Origin: a virus
Virus record (IMG/VR): IMGVR_UViG_3300021376_000077
Coordinates: 1-54,827 of that record
Length of the DNA stretch: 54,827 nucleotides
Direction: 5' to 3' (one strand)
Below, piece by piece: positions 40,346 to 48,119 of the stretch (its first letter is position 1; each line of letters opens with the position of its first letter). The position numbers and the translations under genes were made by a program. The notes beneath the pieces are model-generated. The model saw nothing but the letters and a program-made list of their open reading frames with translations. It made no database searches and had not been told where the DNA came from.

Positions 40346-41805
40346 TTAAAACAATATGTGTTGCTGGTTCAGGAACGGCTGGGAACATATTCGCCTTGAT
40401 GCTTAGGCAGGCATTTCCGTCATGTGAAATCATAAAGGTCTACTCTCCAGAAATAGGCATAGTTGGCGTCGGTGAGGGCTCGACTGAACACTGGAAAATG
40501 TTTATGAATATGTGTGAAATCCCATTAGGGGAGATGATTGTAGAGACTTCAGCTACACACAAACTAGGAATTAGGTTCGAAGGGTGGACAAATCACACCC
40601 CTGATTATTTTCACAGTATTAGCGGCAACGAGTATCTAAACCAGTTTGGGCTAATGGGGCTGTACTCGGGTCTTAATGAAAACAGAAAACTTCTAACTAA
40701 TTCAATTTCTTATAGAGGTCTTATAGAGCATTCCGTCCACTCGAAAGACCCACACAACAGGACAAATCAGTTTCACTTTGACACTTTCAAGCTCAATAAA
40801 TACTTCGAAAAGCTGTGTATTCAAAGGAATATAAAACTTGTAGAGGCTGAGATAAAAAATGTGGAAATTGATGTGGAAAACGGACGAATAAAGTCCCTTC
40901 ACCTAGACAATAATAAAGCTGTCAGTGCTGACATATTTATTGACGCAACGGGTTTCAAAAGAGTGCTGATGTCGGCCGTCGGCGCAAATAAATGGAAGTC
41001 ATATTCTAAATTCCTCCCTATGAATGCGGCAATCGCATTTCCTTCAGCTTTGCCAGAAGACAGAAAAATAAACCCCTTCACTAGGGCTATAGCAAAATCA
41101 TCTGGGTGGATGTGGGAAATTCCCACACAAGAGAGACGTGGCAACGGTTATGTGTACTGCTCTGAATTTATTTCTGAAGAAGAGGCTGTTAATGAGGCGT
41201 CTACTCAGGTCGGCTTCGAGGTTGAACCAGCAAGAAAGTTCTCAATAGACCCAGGTTGTCTTGAGGAGCAATGGGTGAAGAACGTCATTTCAGCAGGACT
41301 ATGTTCAAGTTTTGTCGAGCCACTCGAAGCAACCTCCATAGGTTCAACAGTGATGCAATCTGTGGCGGCAGTTAGGTATTTGGCTGGATACAACGGAAGC
41401 CCGGTTTTGGCAAAAAACTACAACGCGCGGATGAATGAAATGATGGAGAATCTCGTGTCCATGATTTCTCTTCACTATCTCTCAGATAGGGGAGATACGG
41501 AATTTTGGAGATTCGCCCAGGGGCTGGATAGGCCGGAATATCTGGTCGAACTTCTGGAGCTTTGGGCAGTGAGACCACCGACAGAGGGGGACATGAAGAA
41601 GGGGCAATATGAGTTATTCCATGAACCCCATTTCTGGCATGTAGCTCAGGGCCAGGGGCTCATCAGCGCTGACGCCTCCTCGCGTATAATTGACATGCTT
41701 GGTATTAGGCAGGCAGTCAACAAAAAAATATGGGACCTCAAGGTTGAGCAAACCGCTGAACCAGTGATTGACCATCTAAAAGCACTACTTGCTCTAAAGG
41801 AGTAA
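40342..41805 (+). CDS. Cassette B: flavin-dependent halogenase (tryptophan halogenase family)
   Basis: 487 aa, the same length as the cassette A enzyme. FAD-binding GSGTAG near residue 9, GVGEGST at 42-48, catalytic lysine K74 in ATHKLGIRFEGW, WxWxIP at 256-261 and active-site glutamate E329 in FVEPLEATSIGS are all present, so the protein should be active. NQFHFDTFKLN near 142 and RRGNGYVY near 265 are the longest blocks shared with copy A. The ATG overlaps the 268-aa gene stop. FADH2 must be supplied by another reductase. Target unknown. Confidence 0.93.
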   Translation: MIKTICVAGSGTAGNIFALMLRQAFPSCEIIKVYSPEIGIVGVGEGSTEHWKMFMNMCEIPLGEMIVETSATHKLGIRFEGWTNHTPDYFHSISGNEYLNQFGLMGLYSGLNENRKLLTNSISYRGLIEHSVHSKDPHNRTNQFHFDTFKLNKYFEKLCIQRNIKLVEAEIKNVEIDVENGRIKSLHLDNNKAVSADIFIDATGFKRVLMSAVGANKWKSYSKFLPMNAAIAFPSALPEDRKINPFTRAIAKSSGWMWEIPTQERRGNGYVYCSEFISEEEAVNEASTQVGFEVEPARKFSIDPGCLEEQWVKNVISAGLCSSFVEPLEATSIGSTVMQSVAAVRYLAGYNGSPVLAKNYNARMNEMMENLVSMISLHYLSDRGDTEFWRFAQGLDRPEYLVELLELWAVRPPTEGDMKKGQYELFHEPHFWHVAQGQGLISADASSRIIDMLGIRQAVNKKIWDLKVEQTAEPVIDHLKALLALKE

Positions 41806-41807
41806 AA

Positions 41808-42056
41808 ATGGGTATAGAACAGTTTCTATCTGCGGAAGATAAAAAGGCTGCACTTGGGGAGGTTAAGTCACTCCTTGAAAGGGAGATTTATTTCCTGTGC
41901 CTGAAAACGGGCGTAGACCCGGAAGAGATTGACCCAGAGACGTTTACCGCTCAGGGGGTAATCAATCCCGTGCCCGTGAGCATGATGACGTACCAAATAA
42001 TTGAAACCCATTGTAAGAATCTAGTAGCGGTTACAGCAAAACTAGCGACAATGTAG
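41808..42056 (+). CDS. Cassette B: second small helical GxDP protein
   Basis: 82 aa, preceded by AAAGGAG. It starts MGIEQFLSAEDKKAALGEVK, then LLEREIYFLCLKTGVDPEE and a second helix. The N-terminus resembles the cassette A 77-aa protein (LSNEQKKAALSAAK), while the middle matches the C-terminal domain of the 356-aa fusion protein. The next gene encodes the other part of that fusion. Confidence 0.72.
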   Translation: MGIEQFLSAEDKKAALGEVKSLLEREIYFLCLKTGVDPEEIDPETFTAQGVINPVPVSMMTYQIIETHCKNLVAVTAKLATM

Positions 42057-42066
42057 GGCCCGGATT

Positions 42067-42786
42067 ATGGTATGGCCCCAGTATCTAACGCTACCAAATG
42101 AGGTAATTTTTAGACCACCGGCAACGGAGCCGCCTGGTTACAATGGCGTTTTTCAGTTAATGAAAAGCTTTTTTGTTGTTGAAGGTCTAAATGTTCCCAG
42201 AACTGGGCGTTGCGAGAATCTTTGCTATAGCTCGGACTCCCCGGTTGTTGGCACAAAATATGAAAGCGAAGTAAACCTACTCGGAAAGAAGTCACCATTT
42301 TCCGGCACCTCACTAAAGACAGAGAATCTAAAAGTAGTGCGGTGGGTAATGGATGTAAAAGGGCTGTTTTCTATTGTGTATCTGGAATACACAGAACACC
42401 CAGTCGTCTATGGTGAATCGAGAGACTCTTTCTATTTGGAACAGGACGACTCCCCGTCAGCGATGTGGGTTGGCAGAACTCTTCCAGAGCTTTTCAAAAA
42501 CATGAGAGAATGGTCCATCCTTCTGGATGACCCCTTCAATTCTGACCACCCCGTTGCACAGATTTCCAAAGCTGCATTTGATTACATGGGCACCCCAGAA
42601 TGGGTGTATGAGGAAATAGATAATATGCCCGATATGCATTTATCTAGATTTCTCAAGGGCGATGAAAACTATAGAGAGCTCGTATGGGGGTTCCCTCAGT
42701 TTTCTAACGAAATGATTGATTGGCTTGACAGCCACTTTAAAGCCAATAAATTCAAATCTCTTGAGCAGATGCTTGAGGAAATGTAA
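42067..42786 (+). CDS. Cassette B: 239-aa protein, homologue of the N-terminal part of the cassette A fusion
   Basis: 239 aa, no family recognised. The N-terminal half is beta-rich (LKVVRWVMDVKGLFSIVYLE); the C-terminal half is helical, with VGRTLPELFKNMREWS, DDPFNSD, a YEEIDNMPDMHLSRFLKGDE segment and a helical end. The helical half aligns with residues about 190-285 of the cassette A fusion protein. It is the last sizeable gene of the rightward block. A substrate-presenting or structural partner of the enzymes is possible. Confidence 0.68.
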   Translation: MVWPQYLTLPNEVIFRPPATEPPGYNGVFQLMKSFFVVEGLNVPRTGRCENLCYSSDSPVVGTKYESEVNLLGKKSPFSGTSLKTENLKVVRWVMDVKGLFSIVYLEYTEHPVVYGESRDSFYLEQDDSPSAMWVGRTLPELFKNMREWSILLDDPFNSDHPVAQISKAAFDYMGTPEWVYEEIDNMPDMHLSRFLKGDENYRELVWGFPQFSNEMIDWLDSHFKANKFKSLEQMLEEM

Positions 42787-42863
42787 TGACATTACAGGAA
42801 GAAAAACTTTACAAAGAAGCCCAACCGTACAACCACGGATTTTTCGTTTTATGGTCTGATTGA
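42786..42863 (+). CDS. Short terminal ORF
   Basis: 25 codons, MTLQEEKLYKEAQPYNHGFF to the stop at 42861-42863. The ATG overlaps the previous TAA (TAATG), so it could be translated. It may be the remaining start of a lost gene. No similarity recognised. Confidence 0.3.
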   Translation: MTLQEEKLYKEAQPYNHGFFVLWSD

Positions 42864-42878
42864 AACATTTAAATCAGA
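42855..42878. terminator. Possible bidirectional terminator between convergent genes
   Basis: TCTGATT (42855-42861) and AATCAGA (42872-42878) are complementary, with a 10-base loop. A second ATCAGAC arm lies at 42888-42894. It sits between converging operons, where a terminator is expected, but the T-run is poor on both sides. Confidence 0.35.
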
Positions 42879-42913
42879 TGTTCAGACATCAGACAGAATA
42901 TCTGGCCTATAAA

Positions 42914-43129
42914 TCACCAATGCCCGACTGGGCACTCGGCGTGCTGTAGACGCACCTTGAGGTTCATAAAACAACCACACTTACGACACTGGTTTGTCGC
43001 TTCAATAAAATGAGGGCATTCGGTACATATTGAGTACCTATTACGCGCTTCTTCATCGGATGCGTATTTGGTCGACTTCCTGAAAAAGTCTAAAGGAGAG
43101 GCTTTTTTACCGCGATTTTCTCTTGTCAC
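42914..43129 (-). CDS. Small Cys-rich zinc-ribbon-like protein
   Basis: 71 aa from a GTG at 43129, which overlaps the upstream stop as GTGA; the longer ATG-initiated frame would overlap the upstream gene by 49 bases. Residues about 35-71 carry CTECPHF, CRKCGCFMNLKV and AECPVGHW: CxxC, CxxCxC and a final Cys, a pattern seen in small proteins of many marine and freshwater phages, presumably zinc-binding. Function unknown. It is the last gene of the leftward baseplate-adhesin block. Confidence 0.7.
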   Translation of the reverse strand: MTRENRGKKASPLDFFRKSTKYASDEEARNRYSICTECPHFIEATNQCRKCGCFMNLKVRLQHAECPVGHW

Positions 43130-43389
43130 GAAAGAGAGTCTATCTTGCCTTGCAACATGGCGTAAGCATTGCACAGTTCTTCAATTCGTGACACCTCGAT
43201 TGATTTACTGGGATTCTTTTCGTCATCTTTAAGTGATGCCAAAATTGAGTTTTCAAATGGGTTGGAAATATCTATATCATCAGGGTCTATCCCATTGATG
43301 GCCAGCAGTCTGAACAACTCTGTCGCTATTTGTGACTTAGCAGCAGAAAGCGAAGCCATTTTCTGTATGTTTGAAATTTCAAGTTTCAT
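43126..43389 (-). CDS. Small helical GxDP protein next to the second adhesin
   Basis: 87 aa, helix-loop-helix with INGIDPDDIDISNPFENSIL and a C-terminal helix ending MLQGKIDSLS. It follows the 538-aa adhesin gene by 8 bases, as the 77-aa relative follows the 515-aa adhesin. TAGGAGAAG ahead of the ATG gives a good Shine-Dalgarno. This repeated pairing supports a link between the GxDP family and the adhesins. Confidence 0.75.
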   Translation of the reverse strand: MKLEISNIQKMASLSAAKSQIATELFRLLAINGIDPDDIDISNPFENSILASLKDDEKNPSKSIEVSRIEELCNAYAMLQGKIDSLS

Positions 43390-43397
43390 TTCTTCTC

Positions 43398-45014
43398 CTA
43401 ATTATTAAGAACAATTATCTGCATTCCTGGAGTGCCAGCTATGCTCCACGGGGGAATCGGTAAGCTTGATGTACCACCAGAGGTGTCAATTGATATCCCG
43501 GAAGGTGGGGATGTCTCGGTAACCAATATTACTCCTCCTCCGCCCCCAGGATTGCCATTAGTTCCTTCTGTTACTGAGCCAGCAGTTCCCGCTGGTCCGG
43601 CCAATCCAGCTACCCCTGCAGCACCACCAGGCCAATCGAAGGAATAGTGCCCTACGTTTAGAACTGGTCCAGCATGTCTGTGTACATTTACATCATGGGC
43701 TCGGGGCGCTCTATGGTGTACGGTGTACTGGCCGGTAACGTATTGTATGCCGCCGGAGAACCCGCCTTGACCGCTGTTATTTGCCCCAGTATGGTTCACG
43801 TTGGCGTTGTGATGATAATGAACAGGGTTATCAAGTTGCATGTGCGCATAATTACCCGCTGGAGCTCCACCGGTAGATGAAGGAGAGGAAAAGTGATTAT
43901 GGTTTACCCCATTTATAGAAGTAAAATCACCGGCGAACGGAACAAAGTTATTTAGTATCCCATGGTCATGGTGGGTTGCTGCCGCAAAAGTCGGAATACC
44001 ACCTATTGATGCTGAGTAATGCTCTTCATACACATATCTTTGAGACGCAGAGCTGGCATGACTCATGATAAATGAGCCATTCGTTGGGTCTGGAAAACCA
44101 GCCGTACGCGCGCCAGCATGTGAATGCGGCAGTGGGGTTGTGTGGTGGTCCTGTCCACTGTGGTGCGCTGGCCTAGTGTGATGGTATGTATAAAAGGCAA
44201 CAGCGTGTCCAGTCTTAGCGGCTGGAGAAGAGCCTCCCGAACCAGGCGAGCCTCCATGCATTGGCCCTGGCGCTATTGCCGGTGTTTTATCAATTCCATT
44301 CCTTCCTTGACTAAAAATTGTTCCACTTCCAGCGACAGTCTTTGCCGCGACTATTACAACAGGTCCACCAAAACCTCCTGCTCCGCCAACCCCCGCTGTA
44401 CCCGGCGAAGCCAAAGCGCCTCTTGTCCCTGGCGTTGCATCCGAGCCTTTTCCACCAGGAACACCATGGTTGTTTGCATCTGGTGGATACTGTCCAGGAC
44501 TACCGCCTGTACCGGCAGAACCGGGCCATGTTGCAGGGGAATCTGTACCGGGTGTTAGTGTTCCATTTGTTCCAGATGTTCCTCCGGAACCGCCAGAAAG
44601 CTGCCTCAAAATCCCAGAAGACTCCCGGTATGAGCCAGATACAGCAGATTGCACATCATTTAAAATAGATGCGGGTATTTGTGTTGCTGTTGTTCCAGGA
44701 CCAGCTCCGCCTATTGAGTAAATTACCGCAGTAGAAGATGGTGTATTCCCAGATACAGTACCGGAAGTAACAGTTGTATTGCTTTTCACACCTATGGAAC
44801 CATTTATCGTCAGTGCACTTTTCACAAAAACCCTGAACCCATTCGTGTTTAGATGAACCCCAGAATTTATTGTTAGATTGTTATAGTGCATGTCCCTAGA
44901 TAGCGAGGTGTTGGCTGAAATAACAACGTTTCCATCCACGCCACTTCCATAGACAGAATCGTTGCCAATTCTTTGTTTAAAGGTTTTATCTGGAAATCTT
45001 ACGAGCGAACCCAT
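43398..45014 (-). CDS. Gly-rich and His-rich adhesin, second copy
   Basis: 538 aa, homologous to the 515-aa protein. The N-terminal about 90 residues match closely (QRIGNDSVYGSGVDGNVVIS, SLSRDMHYNNLTINS, HLNTNGFRVFVK). Residues 140-265 are Gly-rich with many PG pairs; residues 270-456 are His-rich but share little sequence with the other copy; residues 463-495 are again Gly-rich, with GLAGPAGTAG and a GGGGG run. The conserved frame with a divergent His-rich centre suggests selection on the central part for binding. The target is unknown. Confidence 0.75.
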   Translation of the reverse strand: MGSLVRFPDKTFKQRIGNDSVYGSGVDGNVVISANTSLSRDMHYNNLTINSGVHLNTNGFRVFVKSALTINGSIGVKSNTTVTSGTVSGNTPSSTAVIYSIGGAGPGTTATQIPASILNDVQSAVSGSYRESSGILRQLSGGSGGTSGTNGTLTPGTDSPATWPGSAGTGGSPGQYPPDANNHGVPGGKGSDATPGTRGALASPGTAGVGGAGGFGGPVVIVAAKTVAGSGTIFSQGRNGIDKTPAIAPGPMHGGSPGSGGSSPAAKTGHAVAFYTYHHTRPAHHSGQDHHTTPLPHSHAGARTAGFPDPTNGSFIMSHASSASQRYVYEEHYSASIGGIPTFAAATHHDHGILNNFVPFAGDFTSINGVNHNHFSSPSSTGGAPAGNYAHMQLDNPVHYHHNANVNHTGANNSGQGGFSGGIQYVTGQYTVHHRAPRAHDVNVHRHAGPVLNVGHYSFDWPGGAAGVAGLAGPAGTAGSVTEGTNGNPGGGGGVILVTETSPPSGISIDTSGGTSSLPIPPWSIAGTPGMQIIVLNN

Positions 45015-45015
45015 G

Positions 45016-45726
45016 TTATATGACCTGCATGTAAAAAACTGTCCCAGCGTTTTGACCAGCTACATCCGTAGCCACTCCAGATGGAAGTGAAACCCCACTT
45101 GAAACAATTAATATGACTCCTCCACCGGCAGGTGCTGTTCCTGGAGCCCTAAACGATGCAGTTCCTGATGATGGTCCACCTATGTATCGAGCAGAAACTA
45201 CCACAACTCCACCACCCGGCTGGCTGTTCCCACCAGCGCCGCCCCTAAGGTATGTTGGGCCACCCCCAGATGCGGTGATAGAATAACCAGTTATCGCCTG
45301 ATGTGGAACTCTAAAATATTCAGTGCCGCCTAATGCTGCGGTAGGTGGAGTAGCGGTAAATCCAGAAGCTGAACCACCAAGGCTATGGGTAACCGATGTA
45401 GACGCTGCACCACCCTGCTGTATGGAGCCAGCGGTTGAAAACCCAGTAGTAAAACCAATTACCGAGCTAGAGCCAAAACTGAGAGTTCCCTTTACGAATA
45501 TTCTGTATCCGTTTGGCGCTAGTCGTACTCCAGAGTTAATAGACAAGTTCTGAAAATGAATGTCTCGAGTCATTGAGTAGACGTTCCCAGATGGGGTCAT
45601 GCTTAAAACTGCGCTAGACCCGTCTAGGGTGGCGTTGCCATCCATCCCGGTTCCATATACCGGGTCGGCTGAGTCAAGAAACTGCGCTAGTGTATTTTGC
45701 GCTGGGTAGCGCTCAATGCCAGGCAT
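45016..45726 (-). CDS. Gly-rich adhesin-like protein, second copy
   Basis: 236 aa, homologue of the 239-aa protein at 16824. It shares DPVYGTGMDGNATLDG, a strand with MTRDIHFQNLSINSG, LAPNGYRIFVKGTLSF, and a Gly-rich second half (YLRGGAGGNSQPGGGVVVVS) with a hydrophobic end. It lacks a His-rich insert. One base separates it from the 538-aa gene. Confidence 0.7.
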   Translation of the reverse strand: MPGIERYPAQNTLAQFLDSADPVYGTGMDGNATLDGSSAVLSMTPSGNVYSMTRDIHFQNLSINSGVRLAPNGYRIFVKGTLSFGSSSVIGFTTGFSTAGSIQQGGAASTSVTHSLGGSASGFTATPPTAALGGTEYFRVPHQAITGYSITASGGGPTYLRGGAGGNSQPGGGVVVVSARYIGGPSSGTASFRAPGTAPAGGGVILIVSSGVSLPSGVATDVAGQNAGTVFYMQVI

Positions 45727-45729
45727 CGA

Positions 45730-46065
45730 TTACTCCTCATAGGCATTGATTGTTACGGAGACAGTACCGCCAGCTCCACAGTAAAAGTAAAGCCTATCTG
45801 TTGAAGCCATCCGAATATTTGTATTGAAAGTTATGGTCTCGTTTGCTGCTATTGACTGACCATTGAATATTCTGTTTACTGAAGTTTCTGACCCAGTAGT
45901 CGAAACGCCAAAAGTAACAGTTGTAGCAGAGCCGGAATTACAAAAAATAACCTGCTTAACTACCCCGGTCGTGGCAGTCGGCGAATAACGCCCTGTTGCC
46001 GTATCAGATGACCAGCTACCAGTTGGGACTGCCTTGGGGCCAAATCTCACTGCATCCAGACTCAT
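45730..46065 (-). CDS. Small beta-sandwich tail-fibre accessory protein
   Basis: 111 aa of the same module as 17543, 34766 and 35264: GVVKQVIFCNSGSATTVTFG, then SIAANETITFNTNIRM and a closing strand VSVTINAYEE. It stands directly before the Gly-rich adhesin pair, as the 122-aa gene does in the left block. Overlaps the 162-aa gene by 4 bases. Confidence 0.65.
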   Translation of the reverse strand: MSLDAVRFGPKAVPTGSWSSDTATGRYSPTATTGVVKQVIFCNSGSATTVTFGVSTTGSETSVNRIFNGQSIAANETITFNTNIRMASTDRLYFYCGAGGTVSVTINAYEE

Positions 46066-46550
46066 GCGGATACCTCCATAATTGTTTTAAGCTGCAAATC
46101 TCTGAGGTTCGTTGCATAAGAAATCGAACCGCCAGTACCGAAGTTTACAGAAGACCCATCTGTGCCAGAGAAGCTAACGGTGTTGCTCACCGTAAGCGTT
46201 TTAGTGTCGGCAACTGTTATCGTTGCCCCGACCGCCGGGGGCGTAAGGGTAACTCTGTTGACGACTATGGGGGTTTGCAACTTTTCGGTCGTAATTGTCC
46301 CATCGCCAACAACAAACTGCTCTGAGTCAACCCATGCAACTCCGTTGTAATACTGAACCTTTTGTTCGTTAACTAGATAAACGAATCTCCCCGGGGCGAG
46401 GGCGGGTTTTGTAATTCCGTCTCCAAAGGCATTATTTCTGGCTGTTGCATTTGCAAAGATGGCAACAACCTGGTCCATGAAATAGCCATTGAGCTCGTCG
46501 TCCGAGAGCACCTCACCATTTCTGAAAATTTTTACACCGAGACCAGCCAT
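46062..46550 (-). CDS. Baseplate-to-fibre adaptor
   Basis: 162 aa. MAGLGVKIFRNGEVLSDDEL then NGYFMDQVVAIFANATARN and APGRFVYLVNEQKVQYYNG. The arrangement of a start with GEVLxxxxLNxYxMxQxVxxFxxxxxR followed by PGxFxYLxxxxxxxYYxG is common at the N-terminus of fibre proteins that dock to the baseplate. The second half is a beta shaft (TVADTKTLTVSNTVSFSGT). It follows tail protein I, which is the usual place of a fibre adaptor. Confidence 0.7.
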   Translation of the reverse strand: MAGLGVKIFRNGEVLSDDELNGYFMDQVVAIFANATARNNAFGDGITKPALAPGRFVYLVNEQKVQYYNGVAWVDSEQFVVGDGTITTEKLQTPIVVNRVTLTPPAVGATITVADTKTLTVSNTVSFSGTDGSSVNFGTGGSISYATNLRDLQLKTIMEVSA

Positions 46551-46605
46551 ATGCCCTCCAGATACTTGATAATTTTACCATTTGAATAAAAATGAATGAG
46601 CACTT

Positions 46606-48117
46606 TTACCTTCGCACTTGACCTACGTCTGGGGTGGTAGGAACATTCGTACCAGGGTTTGCGTAGGAGAAAGTGTCCGCTGTAACTGCGGTTACCGTGT
46701 ATGTACCACTAAAAGGCCCACCAGAGGCGTCTACATCTATAACCTCAACAATGTCACCAACCAGAATCCCGTGTGTTCCGTCTGTGGTAATTGTTGCGAC
46801 ATCACTTGACCTTGATTTTGAAAGAACATCGAACCAGTCATAACCGTCGTTTGTCTCTCCAATCGGAATACCACTAGATGAGCCGACTATGCCAAGAACT
46901 GGGTTACCCACCGTGAACTCGAACTCATCTTTAGCTTCATGATAGATTTTGTACCCCATCGGCCTAGCGTCTTCCACCGACTGGAGGATTAACTCGCTTG
47001 ATTCAAGTTCAGCGACACAATCGGAAGTTTCATTAACCAAGGTTTGAATAAGTATCTTGAATGGGTCGCCAAGGTATTCCGGTGTTATAGCTACCGCATA
47101 TGTAGAGGGGTTTCCGTTTTTAGTAAAATGAAGGCACTGTTTTGCAGATTCCAAGAGAGCCTGTCTGCTCCCTGCAGCAATTCCGTAAAACCCTGTTGAT
47201 AATTGCCATCTTTCATATGACCGCTCAGCTTCTGAAGACGGCAAATATGGTGAACCAGAAGAGCTGTATACGTTTTTTCTAGATTTTGTCCCAACGAATT
47301 GAGCCAGCCATGGAGCGTATCTGGGATTTACGTAATATGGGTTTGACAAGGTGCTGTGAACATTGTTGATTGTTATTTGCTCTTGAAGCGAGTTCAGAAC
47401 ATACGGCTGGTGCTCATATAGGGCCTTGTACTCCTCAAAAGCATCATCGGCAGAAGCAGTCATACAGTCTATTAGACGATGCATCGGCATGGTTGGGTCT
47501 GTTTGCTGAGAGTCAATATCCCAATAAAAGTCCGGCATAAGCAGTCTCGAGCTATGAACAAATATATTTTCATAATACATTTGGTCATCTATTAGGTTCG
47601 GAGAAGTTATGTAAACAATAGAACCATTATGTCCACTTACTTCAATTCTCGCCTTTACCGCGTAAGTTGCTGAAGAACTTATTGGGATAGTAAGCAAATT
47701 ACTTCGTATCGTGGTGAAAGAACCTGGATATACGGTCTTGGTTAGTGGTGTTACTGATGTGTGGGCTTGTGTTGATAGATGTAGGTATGTTGTTACGGTA
47801 CAGACCGATGGGGTTATGATTTTTGCATTAAACGAAAATCTTCTAGCGTTATCGCCTACAAGTAACTGTGTTTCAAAGTCTGTGTAAACATGAATATCAG
47901 CTCCAGTGACTGGATTTATGTTTAGTGAGTACCTTGAGAGCACGCTGTAGGGTTCAGGTACTATTTCTATGGTCGGTGTTATTGATAGAGATGATGAGCC
48001 AACACGCCACCCTGCATCATAAGAATACGAAGAAGTTATTTCAGATGGATACCCCGTAGAGCGAGATTTTACATACAGCCCGGTTTGGTCGCTAAATCGA
48101 TTAACTGTTTTTGACAT
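46606..48117 (-). CDS. Tail protein I-like (baseplate-fibre junction) with C-terminal inserted beta domain
   Basis: 503 aa. N-terminal about 200 residues are beta-rich. The middle contains RYAPWLAQFVGTKSRKN and RWQLSTGFYGIAAGSRQALL then ESAKQCLHFTKNG, typical of gpI-type tail proteins, which join the wedge to fibres. The last about 75 residues (SKSRSSDVATITTDGTHGIL to the end) form a beta domain also found within the neighbouring baseplate J protein. Two bases separate it from the J gene. Confidence 0.75.
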   Translation of the reverse strand: MSKTVNRFSDQTGLYVKSRSTGYPSEITSSYSYDAGWRVGSSSLSITPTIEIVPEPYSVLSRYSLNINPVTGADIHVYTDFETQLLVGDNARRFSFNAKIITPSVCTVTTYLHLSTQAHTSVTPLTKTVYPGSFTTIRSNLLTIPISSSATYAVKARIEVSGHNGSIVYITSPNLIDDQMYYENIFVHSSRLLMPDFYWDIDSQQTDPTMPMHRLIDCMTASADDAFEEYKALYEHQPYVLNSLQEQITINNVHSTLSNPYYVNPRYAPWLAQFVGTKSRKNVYSSSGSPYLPSSEAERSYERWQLSTGFYGIAAGSRQALLESAKQCLHFTKNGNPSTYAVAITPEYLGDPFKILIQTLVNETSDCVAELESSELILQSVEDARPMGYKIYHEAKDEFEFTVGNPVLGIVGSSSGIPIGETNDGYDWFDVLSKSRSSDVATITTDGTHGILVGDIVEVIDVDASGGPFSGTYTVTAVTADTFSYANPGTNVPTTPDVGQVRR

Positions 48118-48119
48118 GT

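Noticed and set aside
22690-43130. tRNA genes or a structured RNA in the gaps.
   Set aside because: Gaps are short and no cloverleaf with a TTCRANY-type loop was found; the gaps hold ribosome sites, repeats or tiny frames instead.
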